Of a stretch of DNA of 64,000 bases, positions 34,464-42,909 are shown piece by piece. The stretch is from Solirubrum koreensis. Its GTDB lineage: Bacteria > Bacteroidota > Bacteroidia > Cytophagales > Hymenobacteraceae. The notes under the pieces are model-generated. The model saw only the letters and a list, made by a program, of their open reading frames with translations. It had not been told where the DNA came from and did not search any database. The position numbers and the translations under genes were made by a program. Every line of letters begins with the position of its first letter. Position 1 is the stretch's first letter. Location: assembly GCF_039541855.1 (NCBI RefSeq), contig NZ_BAABHA010000002.1:744001-808000 (forward strand), in the 5' to 3' direction.

Positions 34464-35165
34464 TCAGGACTGGCCGTAGTAGGAATTGGCGCCGTGCTTG
34501 CGCTCGTAGTGCTTCCTAATCAGGGCATCCTTGAGGCGGGACACCCCGGGGCGCAGCGTGCAGCTCAGGTACGCCAGGCGGGCTAGCTCCTCGAGCACGG
34601 CGCTGTGGTACACGGCCTTCTCCACGGTTTTGCCCCAGGTGAAGGGCGCGTGGTTGCCCACGAGTATCATCTCTACTTCGGACGGGGAAAGGCTGCGCTT
34701 TTCAAACTCGTTGATGATTTGCCAGCCGGTCTGGTGCTCGTAGTCGCCCTCAATCAGCTCGTCGCTCATGGGCGGGGCGCAGGGCACGTCGGCGGTGAGG
34801 TGGTCGGCGTGGGTGGTGCCCAGGATGGGGATGTCGAGCTGGGTCTGGGCCCAGGCCGTGGCGTAGGTGGAGTGCGTGTGCACAATGCCGCCGATGCCGG
34901 TCCACTGCTTGAAAAGCAGGGCGTGGGTTTTGGTGTCGGACGAAGGCCGCTTGCTGCCTTCCACGGGGTTGCCCTCGAAGTCGACGATGACGATGTCCTC
35001 AGGCTGCAGCGTGTCGTAGGGCACCCCGCTGGGCTTGATGGCAAACACGCTCCGCTCCCGGTCGACCACGCTGGCGTTGCCGAAGGTGAAGAGCACCAGC
35101 CCCAGCTTGGGCAGCTGCATGTTGGCCTCGTAGCACTGCTGCTTTAGGGCTTGAAACTCGCTCAT
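34464..35165 (-). CDS. araD: L-ribulose-5-phosphate 4-epimerase
   Basis: 233 aa, usual length. Class II aldolase fold: FTFGNASVVDRERSVFAIKPSGVPYD, zinc histidines in GGIVHTHSTYATAWAQ (His-x-His) and the phosphate/epimerase region ILGTTHADHLTADVPC; late NHAPFTWGKTVEKA with the third histidine. Converts L-ribulose 5-phosphate to D-xylulose 5-phosphate. It lies between araB and araA on the minus strand. The short gap to araB has GTTGTCAG-type repeats. Confidence 0.96.
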   Translation of the reverse strand: MSEFQALKQQCYEANMQLPKLGLVLFTFGNASVVDRERSVFAIKPSGVPYDTLQPEDIVIVDFEGNPVEGSKRPSSDTKTHALLFKQWTGIGGIVHTHSTYATAWAQTQLDIPILGTTHADHLTADVPCAPPMSDELIEGDYEHQTGWQIINEFEKRSLSPSEVEMILVGNHAPFTWGKTVEKAVYHSAVLEELARLAYLSCTLRPGVSRLKDALIRKHYERKHGANSYYGQS

Positions 35166-35170
35166 GTGTA

Positions 35171-35199
35171 GTTGTCAGTTGTTCGTTGTCAGTTGTCAG
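35171..35199. repeat. GTTGTCAGTTGT direct repeats between araD and araB
   Basis: Two 12-base copies (35171-35182 and 35186-35197). Same family as the sequence at 40038-40106 and the insertion at 4508-4657. Confidence 0.5.
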
Positions 35200-35206
35200 G
35201 CCGTGC

Positions 35207-36934
35207 TTAGGCGGGCTCGGCCACGGGCGCGGCAGCCGACAAAGCCAGTTCGGCGTCGCCCAGCGTAGCGTTTTCCACGAACCGGCCGAAGGCTTGGTAC
35301 TGGGCGTAGCGGGCCTGGTAGTCGGCCACGCGGGCGGGGTTGGGCGTGTAGGTTTCGGCAAATCCGCTGCCCATCTTTTGCTGGGCCGTCAGCACATCGG
35401 GGTGAATGCCGGCGGCCACGGCCGCGTACATGGCCGAGCCCAGCGCGGGCGCCTGCTCCGACACGGCAATTTTGATGGGCCGGTCGAGCACGTCGGCCAG
35501 GGTCTGCATCACAAACTGCGACTTCTTGGCCACGCCGCCGATGCCAATTACCTGCTTAATGGGAATGCCTTCGGCCTCGAACCGCTCCACAATCTGCTTC
35601 GAGCCGTAGCAGATGGCCTCGACCAGCGCCCGGAAAATCTGGGGGGCATTAGTACCCATCGTGAGGTTCATCAGGGCACCTTTCAGGGCCTGGTTGGCAT
35701 CGGGGGTACGGCGGCCGTTTACCCAGTCGAGGGCCAGCACGTGCGACTCCTCGGGGTTTACGTCGGCGGCGGCCTTGCTCAGCTCCACCAGCAGGGCGTC
35801 GCTCATTTCGGCGCGCAGGGCCTGCTGCAGTTCCGGCGTCAGCACCTTGGAGTGGTTCAGCACGTTATGCAGCGGCCACTCCACGATGTTGCGGAACCAG
35901 GCCAGCAGGTCGCCAAAGGCCGACTGCCCGGCCTCCAGGCCCAGCATGCCGGGGATGACGGAGCCATCTACCTGCCCGCAGATGCCGGCCACGAGGTGGC
36001 TGCCGACTTCGGCGGTGGGCGCCACCACAATGTCGCAGGTGCTGGTGCCCATCACCTTCACCATGGAGTAGGCTTCGATTTCACCGGCTACGGCGCCGGC
36101 GTGGGCGTCGAACGAGCCGACGGCCACCACGGTGTTGGTGGTCAGGCCCAGGCGCGCGGCCCACTCTTCGGACAAGTGGCCGGCCACCTCGTCGGCGGTG
36201 TAGGTTTCGGTGAACAGGCGGACGGCCAGGCCAGCCAACCTGGGCTCCAGGTGCGTCAGGAATTCTTCGGCGGGCAGGCCGCCCCAGCTTTCGTGCCACA
36301 TGGCTTTGTGGCCGGCGGCGCAGCGGCTGCGCTTGAAGGAGGCCAGGTCGCCGCCGGTGAGCAGCAAGGTCAGCCAGTCGCAGTGCTCCATCCAGGAGTG
36401 CGCGGCCCGGGCCACGGCTTCGTCTTCGCGCAGGATGTGCATGATTTTGGCCCAGAACCACTCCGAGGAGTAGATGCCGCCCTCGAACTTGGTGAAATCC
36501 TCGCCGCCCCAGGTGCGGGCCTTGTGGTTGATTTCGGCGGCTTCGGCCAGGGCCGTGTGGTCTTTCCAGAGCACAAACAGCGCGTTGGGGTTGTCGGCAA
36601 ACTCGGGCAGCAAGCCCAGGGCCACGCCCTCGGCGTTTACCGGGCCGGGCGTCGAGCCGGTGGTGTCAACGGCCAAGCCTACAATCTGGGCGGCGGGCAC
36701 GTGCCGGGCTACCTGGCGCACGGTGGCTTCGAGGCCCTCGATGTGGTCGAGCGGGTGCTGGCGGAACTGGTTTTTGGTGGGGTTGCAGTACTGCAGCGTT
36801 TTCCAGCGTGCGTAGTAGTGCACGGCCTGGGCTACTTCGGCCCCGGTGTGGGCATCTACCAGCAGCGCCCGCACGGAGTCGGTGCCGTAGTCGATGCCAA
36901 TAACATAAGCCGCTTTGGAAGAAGGTTCTTGCAC
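35207..36934 (-). CDS. araB: Ribulokinase
   Basis: 575 aa, FGGY kinase of the AraB type. N-terminal phosphate loop YVIGIDYGTDSVRALLVDA; AraB-specific block HPLDHIEGLEATVRQVARHVPAAQIVGLAVDTTGSTPGPVN; LFVLWKDHTA; FGGY second half KQVIGIGGVAKKSQFVMQTLADVLDRPI and SEQAPALGSAMYAAVAAG. Phosphorylates L-ribulose to L-ribulose 5-phosphate with ATP. First gene of the araBD part; the gap to galM upstream holds a 125-bp repeat element and no clear operator. Confidence 0.96.
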   Translation of the reverse strand: MQEPSSKAAYVIGIDYGTDSVRALLVDAHTGAEVAQAVHYYARWKTLQYCNPTKNQFRQHPLDHIEGLEATVRQVARHVPAAQIVGLAVDTTGSTPGPVNAEGVALGLLPEFADNPNALFVLWKDHTALAEAAEINHKARTWGGEDFTKFEGGIYSSEWFWAKIMHILREDEAVARAAHSWMEHCDWLTLLLTGGDLASFKRSRCAAGHKAMWHESWGGLPAEEFLTHLEPRLAGLAVRLFTETYTADEVAGHLSEEWAARLGLTTNTVVAVGSFDAHAGAVAGEIEAYSMVKVMGTSTCDIVVAPTAEVGSHLVAGICGQVDGSVIPGMLGLEAGQSAFGDLLAWFRNIVEWPLHNVLNHSKVLTPELQQALRAEMSDALLVELSKAAADVNPEESHVLALDWVNGRRTPDANQALKGALMNLTMGTNAPQIFRALVEAICYGSKQIVERFEAEGIPIKQVIGIGGVAKKSQFVMQTLADVLDRPIKIAVSEQAPALGSAMYAAVAAGIHPDVLTAQQKMGSGFAETYTPNPARVADYQARYAQYQAFGRFVENATLGDAELALSAAAPVAEPA

Positions 36935-36966
36935 GGGAATTCTTGAGTTAAAAGTTAAAACTGGGG

Positions 36967-37091
36967 GTCATGCGGAGCATTCCGCGCATTAAGCGGCGTC
37001 GCAGCGCAGTCGAAGCATCTCTACCAAGAGAGTAAATCAGTCGAATGAATTACTGCCGCACGCGAGATGCTTCAGCTTCGCTCAGCATGAC
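36967..37091. repeat. 125-bp GTCATGC repeat element
   Basis: Ends GTCATGC (36967) and GCATGAC (37091). Interior aligns with 32774-32878, with an extra 20 or so bases in the left arm. Lies between galM and araB. Confidence 0.6.
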
Positions 37092-37104
37092 GTTCTTCTG
37101 GGCT

Positions 37105-38301
37105 CTACTTGCGCACGCCGAAGCGGTAGCTGGTGGTGGTGCTGAGCGTTTCGCCGGGCTTGAGAAGGGTGCTGGCGAACTTGGCCTGGTTGGGGGCGTC
37201 GGGGAAGTGCTGGGTTTCGAGGCAGAAGCCGGCGTGCTTCACGTACTGCGTGCCGCCTTTGCCCTTAAGGCTGCCGTCGAGGAAGTTGCCGGTGTAGAAC
37301 TGGATGCCGGGCTGGTCGGTGACGACTTCCATGGTGCGCCCCGAGGCGGGGTCGTACACGGTGGCGGCGGTGCACATAACGGGCTTACAGCCATTCAGGG
37401 CCCAGTTGTGGTCGTAGCCGCCGGGCACCTGCGCAATCCGCTCGCCGATGGCGTGGGGCGTGGTGAAGTCGAAGGGCGTGCCCTTCACCGGCTTCAGCTC
37501 ACCGGTCGGAATCAGCTCGGCGTCGACCACGGTGTAGCGGTCGGCGGGCAGCATCACCTCGTGGGCCAGGATGTCCTTGCTCGTGCCGTGGCTGAGGTTG
37601 AAGTAGGCGTGGTTGGTGAGGTTGACGGGCGTGGCCTTGTCGGTGGTAGCGGTGTACTCAATCTGCAGCGCGTCGTCGTTGGTGAGGGTGTACACCACCG
37701 TCACCCGCAGGTTGCCGGGGTAGCCTTCCTCGCCGTCCTTGCTCAGGTAGCTCAGCTTGAGGGTTTGGCCGTTGGCCGAAGTACCGGGCTCGGCCTGCCA
37801 CACTTTCTGGTCGAAGCCCACTTTGCCGCCGTGCAGCGAGTTGGGGCCGTTGTTCACGCCCAGCTGGTAGGCTTTGCCATCGATGGTGAATTTGCCGGCC
37901 TTGATGCGGTTGCCGTAGCGCCCGATGATGGCGCCGAAGTAGGGGTTGGCCTTGCGGTAGGCGGCGCTTTGGTAGCCGCTCACGTCGTCGAAGCCCAGCA
38001 CCACCTCGCCAAGCTTGCCGTTTTTGTCGGGTACCAGCAGGCTGGTTACGATGCCGCCGTAGTTGCTGATGGCGGCTTTCAGGCCGTGGGCGTTGGTGAG
38101 GGTAAAGAGCTGCACCTCGGTGCCGTCGGTGGTTTTGCCGAAGGGCGCGGATGTGGGCACGGCAGTAGCGGTGGTATCAGCGGCCGCGCCGGCATTGCCG
38201 GCCGCATCGGTCTGGGTGGCGGGCTTCGAGTCGCAGGCGGCTAGCAGCAGCGCCCCGGCAAGGCCCGCGGCGAGCAAGCTGAAAGAGGGAATTGTCGTCA
38301 T
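37105..38301 (-). CDS. galM: Aldose 1-epimerase (mutarotase), lipoprotein
   Basis: 398 aa. Lipobox LLLAAC, Cys23, then an alanine/threonine-rich linker to about 50. GalM fold: NYGGIVTSLLVPDKNG, NPYFGAIIGRYGNRI (substrate Arg), NSLHGGKVGFDQKVW (His), NLTNHAYFNLS (catalytic His), and the Glu in HAGFCLETQHFPDAPN. Interconverts alpha and beta sugar anomers, here probably L-arabinose released by the glycosidases, on the periplasmic side before uptake. Located between the araBDA genes and GH43. Confidence 0.92.
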   Translation of the reverse strand: MTTIPSFSLLAAGLAGALLLAACDSKPATQTDAAGNAGAAADTTATAVPTSAPFGKTTDGTEVQLFTLTNAHGLKAAISNYGGIVTSLLVPDKNGKLGEVVLGFDDVSGYQSAAYRKANPYFGAIIGRYGNRIKAGKFTIDGKAYQLGVNNGPNSLHGGKVGFDQKVWQAEPGTSANGQTLKLSYLSKDGEEGYPGNLRVTVVYTLTNDDALQIEYTATTDKATPVNLTNHAYFNLSHGTSKDILAHEVMLPADRYTVVDAELIPTGELKPVKGTPFDFTTPHAIGERIAQVPGGYDHNWALNGCKPVMCTAATVYDPASGRTMEVVTDQPGIQFYTGNFLDGSLKGKGGTQYVKHAGFCLETQHFPDAPNQAKFASTLLKPGETLSTTTSYRFGVRK

Positions 38302-38345
38302 CGGGTGAGGTTGGGTAAGCGGGATGAGAGGAAAGCCAGAGGCGA

Positions 38346-40007
38346 CTACAGCACCGGCAGCTTCTGGCTGAGCAGGCCCCGGCCCTGCCGCACCTGCACG
38401 AGGTAGATGCCCACGGGCAGGTTGGTTTCCACGCTCAGGCGGCTCTGGCGGCCGGCAAAAAGCTGCTGGTAGATGCGCTGCCCTTGCAGGTTGAATACTT
38501 CCACGGTCACGGCCTCGGCGGCCCGCTGGCTGCCCAGCTCCACGGTAAAGCCGCGGCGCGTGGCGGGCACCGGAAACAGGCTAGCGCCCGGCAGCGGCAC
38601 GCTGGAGGCCGTGCCCAGGGCGGTATTGGTAAGGGTCCAGCGCTGGCAGGGGCAGTTGTTGTAGTCGAACAAGCCCAGCTGCTGCCCGGGCGTGGCCGAG
38701 TTGGCCGGTACTTCCACCACGCGGTTGCCGTTCAGGGAGGCAAAAACCAGTTTGCCGTCGGCGGCGCGGTCAATGTGAAACTGCTTGCAGCTGGTGAAGC
38801 TGTAGCTGCCCAGCTGCAGCAGCGCCCCGTTGGCCGGCGAGCAGCCGGCCACGGTGGCGGCCAGACCGCCCTGCATGCTGGTGATTTTGTAGTCGCCGTC
38901 GCCCAGCGGGGTGAAGTCCCACTTCTGGCAATCCTGGCCGTTGCGGGTGCCTTGGGTAATGGCCTGGCCGGTCGCGCCGGTGCAGCCGCGGGTTTCCCAC
39001 ACCTGGCCGTTGGCGCCGGCAATTTCGTAGCGGCCCGGCGCCACCCAGTCGCGAGTCACCTCGGGCCAGCCGGCGGCGCTCCAGGTCAGCTTGGCTAAGC
39101 CCAGCTTGGGGATGCCGTTGTCTTCAAAATCGTAGTAATGGTGCGAGAAGTAGTTGACGCCGCCTTCCTGCAGAATGCCGGCGTGGCCGGGCCCCACGTA
39201 GCGGCCCGACACGTTTAGCACTAGGGTGCCGCCGCCGCTGTTGAGACTCACGCCGTTGCGGTCGAGGAAGGGGCCGGTGGGGGAAGCGGAGCGGCCTACA
39301 ACGATGTAATAGGTGCTGTTGCTGCCCTGACAGCAGGAGCCCCGGTTGACGAAGAGGTAGTAAAAGCTGCCGTTTTTGGTGAGATAAGCCGCCTCAGGGT
39401 CGCGGTCGGCCACGGCAAACTGGTTGCCTTGGTTGATGATTTTGCCGGTGCTGGGGTTGAGCTGAGTGATGCGGATGCCGCCCCAGTACGAGCCGTAGCT
39501 AAACCACACGTCGCCGTTGCTGTCGCGGAACACGGCCGGGTCGATGGCGTTTACCGGGCTGCCGTTGTTGGTTGAAATCACCTCTCCCTCGTCTACCCAG
39601 CGGTAGTTCGGGCTGTTGGGGTCCAGGGTAACGTTGGTAGCCAGCCCGATGGCCGACACCCGCGACCCGAAGGTGGAGCAAGAGTAGTAGAGGTAGTAGC
39701 GGCCGTTCATGAAAATGATTTCCGGCGCCCAGAAGTGGCCCGTAAAGCCCGGCACGCGGGTGTTAATCCAGCTCGGGTAGCCGTTCGGAAACACCGGGCG
39801 AGGCCCGGGCGTCCACTTCACCAGGTCGGTGGAGTACAGGCTGGTGATGCCCTGTCCGGTGGTGAAAGTCCAGTAGGTGTTGCCTTCCTTCACAATGGCC
39901 GAAGGGTCGTGGGCACCTGGGTTGCCCTGTAGGGCCAGCGCCGGGCTCCAGCTGAGGCTGGCGGCCAGCAGCACAAGCAGCGCCAGGAGCCGGCGCAGGG
40001 ACTTCAT
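38346..40007 (-). CDS. Secreted GH43 arabinanase with ricin-type lectin and T9SS tail
   Basis: 553 aa from the ATG at 40007 (MKSLRRLLALLVLLAASLSWSPALALQG); an in-frame ATG at 40031 is possible, but longer starts run into the neighbouring gene. GH43 about 28-340: Asp in AHDPSAI, Asp in VNAIDPAVF, Glu in RDPEAAYL. RICIN/CBM13 trefoil about 345-465 (QKWDFTPLGDGDYKI, KQFHIDRAADGKLVF, QRWTLT). T9SS sorting domain about 475-553 (ASLFPVPATRRGFTVEL ... GIYLVQVRQGRGLLSQKLPVL). Shorter version of 22443-25346 without the adhesin-like linker. Surface or extracellular arabinan degradation. Confidence 0.9.
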   Translation of the reverse strand: MKSLRRLLALLVLLAASLSWSPALALQGNPGAHDPSAIVKEGNTYWTFTTGQGITSLYSTDLVKWTPGPRPVFPNGYPSWINTRVPGFTGHFWAPEIIFMNGRYYLYYSCSTFGSRVSAIGLATNVTLDPNSPNYRWVDEGEVISTNNGSPVNAIDPAVFRDSNGDVWFSYGSYWGGIRITQLNPSTGKIINQGNQFAVADRDPEAAYLTKNGSFYYLFVNRGSCCQGSNSTYYIVVGRSASPTGPFLDRNGVSLNSGGGTLVLNVSGRYVGPGHAGILQEGGVNYFSHHYYDFEDNGIPKLGLAKLTWSAAGWPEVTRDWVAPGRYEIAGANGQVWETRGCTGATGQAITQGTRNGQDCQKWDFTPLGDGDYKITSMQGGLAATVAGCSPANGALLQLGSYSFTSCKQFHIDRAADGKLVFASLNGNRVVEVPANSATPGQQLGLFDYNNCPCQRWTLTNTALGTASSVPLPGASLFPVPATRRGFTVELGSQRAAEAVTVEVFNLQGQRIYQQLFAGRQSRLSVETNLPVGIYLVQVRQGRGLLSQKLPVL

Positions 40008-40037
40008 CAGAGGGGAAAGGGCAAGTTGCATATCGGG

Positions 40038-40106
40038 TGTCAGTTGTTTGCTGTTCATTGTTGGTTGTCGGTGTTCTGACGTCAGCTTTGCCAGAACCAA
40101 CTGACA
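40038..40106. repeat. GTTGTCAG-family inverted repeat
   Basis: TGTCAGTTG (40038-40046) and CAACTGACA (40098-40106) flank 51 bases that contain more TTGTTGG/GTTGTC sequence. Intergenic, between two GH43 genes. Confidence 0.5.
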
Positions 40107-40116
40107 ACTAAAAAAG

Positions 40117-41208
40117 CTATTGCTCGCCGCCGGGGTTGGGAATGTCGACGCCGATGGGTACCGGGGTGCCGAAGTTGGGTGTGCCGTCGGCGTTCCAGTT
40201 GAACTTCTGCATGCGCGGGCTGCGGCGGTCGAAGCAGCCTTCGTTGGGGTTCGCGTTGGCGTGGTAGATAAGCCAGTCTTCGCGGCCATCGGGCGAGGTA
40301 AAAAACGAGTTGTGGCCGGTGGCGTAGGCCCGGCTGGCGGGGCTCTGGGCGAAAACCGGCTGGGGCGTCTTGGTCCACACCGCCGGGTTCATCGGGTCCG
40401 CAGTGTCGCTGGTGGTGAGCATGCCCAGCACGTACTGGTCGGTACCACAGAAGCTGGCCGAGTACACCAGGAAAGTCTTGCCGTTGCGCTTGAGGATTTC
40501 TGGTCCTTCGTTGACGTAGGGCGGGCCCACGTTTTCCCAGGCGAACTGGGGGCTCGAGAGCTCCACGCGCGGCCCGGTGAGCGTCCAGGGGTTGCTCATG
40601 CGCGAGATGTAGAGCCGCTGCACGCCGTCGGTGCCGTTGTGGCCCGACCAGATAAAGTAGCGGCTGCCGTTCTGCTCGAGCACCGTGCCGTCGATGGCCC
40701 AATGATCGGCCGTGGGGTTGTAGATACGGCCCTTGTCCACCCAAGTGCCGGTGGTGGGGTCGGCACTGGCGTTTTCCAGCACCCAGGTGCGCTGCAAACC
40801 CAGGTTGGTGCCGGGCGGGCCGGCCGAGTAGTAGAGGTACCACTTGCCGTCGAGAAAGAACAGCTCCGGCGCCCACACGTTGCCCGAGGCGGCGCCCTGA
40901 GCCGGGGGTGTCCACACCACCTGCCCGCTCATGCCGCGCAGGCCCGACATCTTCCGGGTTTTCCAGATGCGCAGGTCGGTGTAGGTGGTGTGCATGTAGT
41001 AGTAATAACCGTCCTTCTGGGCCACGAAAGGGTCGGCGCCGGAGGCTTGCAGCGGATTCTGGAAGGTGGTGGTGCTGCTGGTGTTGGGCGGCGGCACAAA
41101 CGGCGCCGGACTGGATTTTTGGCAGGCACTCCCTCCTGCCGCCAGTAGCCCGGCAGTAAGCAGAACTACTGCGTGGCGGAAGAAAAGAAAGCACTGGAAA
41201 AGCCGCAT
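40117..41208 (-). CDS. GH43 family arabinosidase, lipoprotein
   Basis: 363 aa from the ATG at 41208 (MRLFQCFLFFRHAVVLLTAGLLAAGGSACQ); lipobox Cys at about 29. GH43: Asp in SGADPFVAQKDG, Asp in HWAIDGTV, Glu in VNEGPEIL. Blocks NVWAPELFFLDGKWYLYYS and YATGHNSFFTSPDGREDWLIYHAN are typical of exo-acting arabinofuranosidases. It differs from the other GH43 proteins here and so adds a separate specificity. Between SusD and the T9SS GH43 in the minus-strand unit. Confidence 0.86.
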   Translation of the reverse strand: MRLFQCFLFFRHAVVLLTAGLLAAGGSACQKSSPAPFVPPPNTSSTTTFQNPLQASGADPFVAQKDGYYYYMHTTYTDLRIWKTRKMSGLRGMSGQVVWTPPAQGAASGNVWAPELFFLDGKWYLYYSAGPPGTNLGLQRTWVLENASADPTTGTWVDKGRIYNPTADHWAIDGTVLEQNGSRYFIWSGHNGTDGVQRLYISRMSNPWTLTGPRVELSSPQFAWENVGPPYVNEGPEILKRNGKTFLVYSASFCGTDQYVLGMLTTSDTADPMNPAVWTKTPQPVFAQSPASRAYATGHNSFFTSPDGREDWLIYHANANPNEGCFDRRSPRMQKFNWNADGTPNFGTPVPIGVDIPNPGGEQ

Positions 41209-41360
41209 GAGCAAAGCCAAAAAGACGTTGGGTGGCACCTCCAAACCCCGCAGCGACCCGGGCCAATGCCAAGGCTGCTGCGGGGTCGGTGGGCAGTTAA
41301 ATGCGGAGAGCAGGACGTTTTTACCCTTTTGCCCTTCCCTTTAAACTACCTGTACAAGGC

Positions 41361-42872
41361 TTAGTAGCCCGGATTCTGCCGCAGGTTGCGGTCGATGTCG
41401 ATGTCGGTCTGGGGGATGGGCAGCAGCTTGTTGCGGGGCGCCACGAAGTTGTTGAAGTCGGCGTCGCGGGCGCGCAGCTCGTTCAGGCCGTCGGCGGTGT
41501 CGAACAGGCCGTAGCGCACTAGGTCGCTCCAGCGCACGCCTTCGCCGGCCAGCTCGGTCACCCGCTCGTGGCGAATCTGCTCGCGCATGCTGGCCTGGGT
41601 GAAGGTGCCGGTAAGGGGCACCAGCCCCACCGAGGGGCGCTGGCGCACTTGGTTGAGCAACGGCAGGGCGGCGCTGGTCTGCCCCTGCTCGTTAAGGGCT
41701 TCGGCCTGCATGAGCAGCACGTCGGCGTAGCGAATCAGACGGATGTTGATGCCCGAGAAGAAGTCCTCGAAGGTGCGGGTGCGGTCGTTGGCGTACTTGC
41801 GCCAGAACATGCGGCTGGGGTTAAGGTTCAGGCCCCCGAGGCCGAAGTTCTGCCCGTAGATGCGCGGCGTACCCGTGGCGCTGAAGATGGTGACGTCGCG
41901 GCGGGGGTCTACGCCGCCCGAGGGCGTCAGGTCGCTGAACTCCTGAAACAGCCAGCGGCGCACTTCCACGTCACCAAACCCGATGGGAAAGGGCGAGAAG
42001 AACTGGGCCCGCTCGTTGCCCTCGGCGGCCCCGGCGAAGTCCTGGCCGAAGTTTTTGTTCACGCCCGAAAACTGCACCTCATACACCGACTCGCTGTTGT
42101 TTTCGTTACTTTCGGTAAAGTTGTCGGCGTAGTTAGGCACCAGCGCGTACTGGCCGGAGCTGATTACCTCGGCAAACTGCGTGGAGGCCTCGGCCCAGCG
42201 GCGCTGCTGCATGAACACCTTGCCCATGAGGGCTGCGGCGGCCCCGCGGGTGGCGCGGCCCTTGTTGTTGGCGTCGTAGGTGAGTGGCAGGTCCGCCTTG
42301 GCCTCGGTCAGGTCGCGGATAACTTGGGCATACACCTCGTCTTGCGTTACCTGGGGCACGCGGGTGTTGGCGTCGGCCAGCGTGGTCACCAACGGCACGT
42401 TGCCAAACAGCAGGCCCAGCTCGTAATAGCACAGCCCGCGCAGAAACAGGGCCTCGGCCAGAATCCGCTTTTTCACGGCTTCGTCCATCTGGATGGCCGG
42501 CACCTTGGTCAGCACTTGGTTGGCCCGGAAAATCATGCGGTAGGTGTCGTTCCATAGGAAAGCCGAGCGGCCGTCGGTGCTGCTCACCTGGCGGAACACG
42601 AGGTACTGGTTTAGGAACGGGTCGGGCGTGCTGGTGAAGGACTCGTCGGTGCGGCCGGTGGTGGCAAAATGCCAGTACAGGCTGTAAGTCGAGAAAATCT
42701 GCTGGCCCGAGTACACCGCCAGCACGGCGCGGTCGGCATCGTTGGCGGTATTCCAGAACTGCCCGGTGCTGGGCTCGTTGGGGTTTACCTGCTCGAGCAG
42801 GTCCTTGTCGCAGCTGGTGCTTAGCAGCAGCAGGCCCGACAGCGCCAGAAGGGAAATTTTAGAGGATTTCAT
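41361..42872 (-). CDS. SusD/RagB-family glycan-binding lipoprotein
   Basis: 503 aa. Lipobox LLSTSC, Cys21. SusD landmarks: DLLEQVNPNEPSTGQFWNTANDADRAVLAVYSG at the start, AEALFLRGLCYYELGLLFGNVPLVTT (TPR-like), DVLLMQAEALNEQG and the C-terminal IRHERVTELAGEGVRWSDLVRYG. Binds glycan on the outer membrane and closes over SusC. It follows susC after 37 bases. By context the ligand is an arabinan oligosaccharide. Confidence 0.95.
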   Translation of the reverse strand: MKSSKISLLALSGLLLLSTSCDKDLLEQVNPNEPSTGQFWNTANDADRAVLAVYSGQQIFSTYSLYWHFATTGRTDESFTSTPDPFLNQYLVFRQVSSTDGRSAFLWNDTYRMIFRANQVLTKVPAIQMDEAVKKRILAEALFLRGLCYYELGLLFGNVPLVTTLADANTRVPQVTQDEVYAQVIRDLTEAKADLPLTYDANNKGRATRGAAAALMGKVFMQQRRWAEASTQFAEVISSGQYALVPNYADNFTESNENNSESVYEVQFSGVNKNFGQDFAGAAEGNERAQFFSPFPIGFGDVEVRRWLFQEFSDLTPSGGVDPRRDVTIFSATGTPRIYGQNFGLGGLNLNPSRMFWRKYANDRTRTFEDFFSGINIRLIRYADVLLMQAEALNEQGQTSAALPLLNQVRQRPSVGLVPLTGTFTQASMREQIRHERVTELAGEGVRWSDLVRYGLFDTADGLNELRARDADFNNFVAPRNKLLPIPQTDIDIDRNLRQNPGY

Positions 42873-42909
42873 GGAGGTAAGTCGATGAGATGGGAAGGGG
42901 CGCTGCCGC

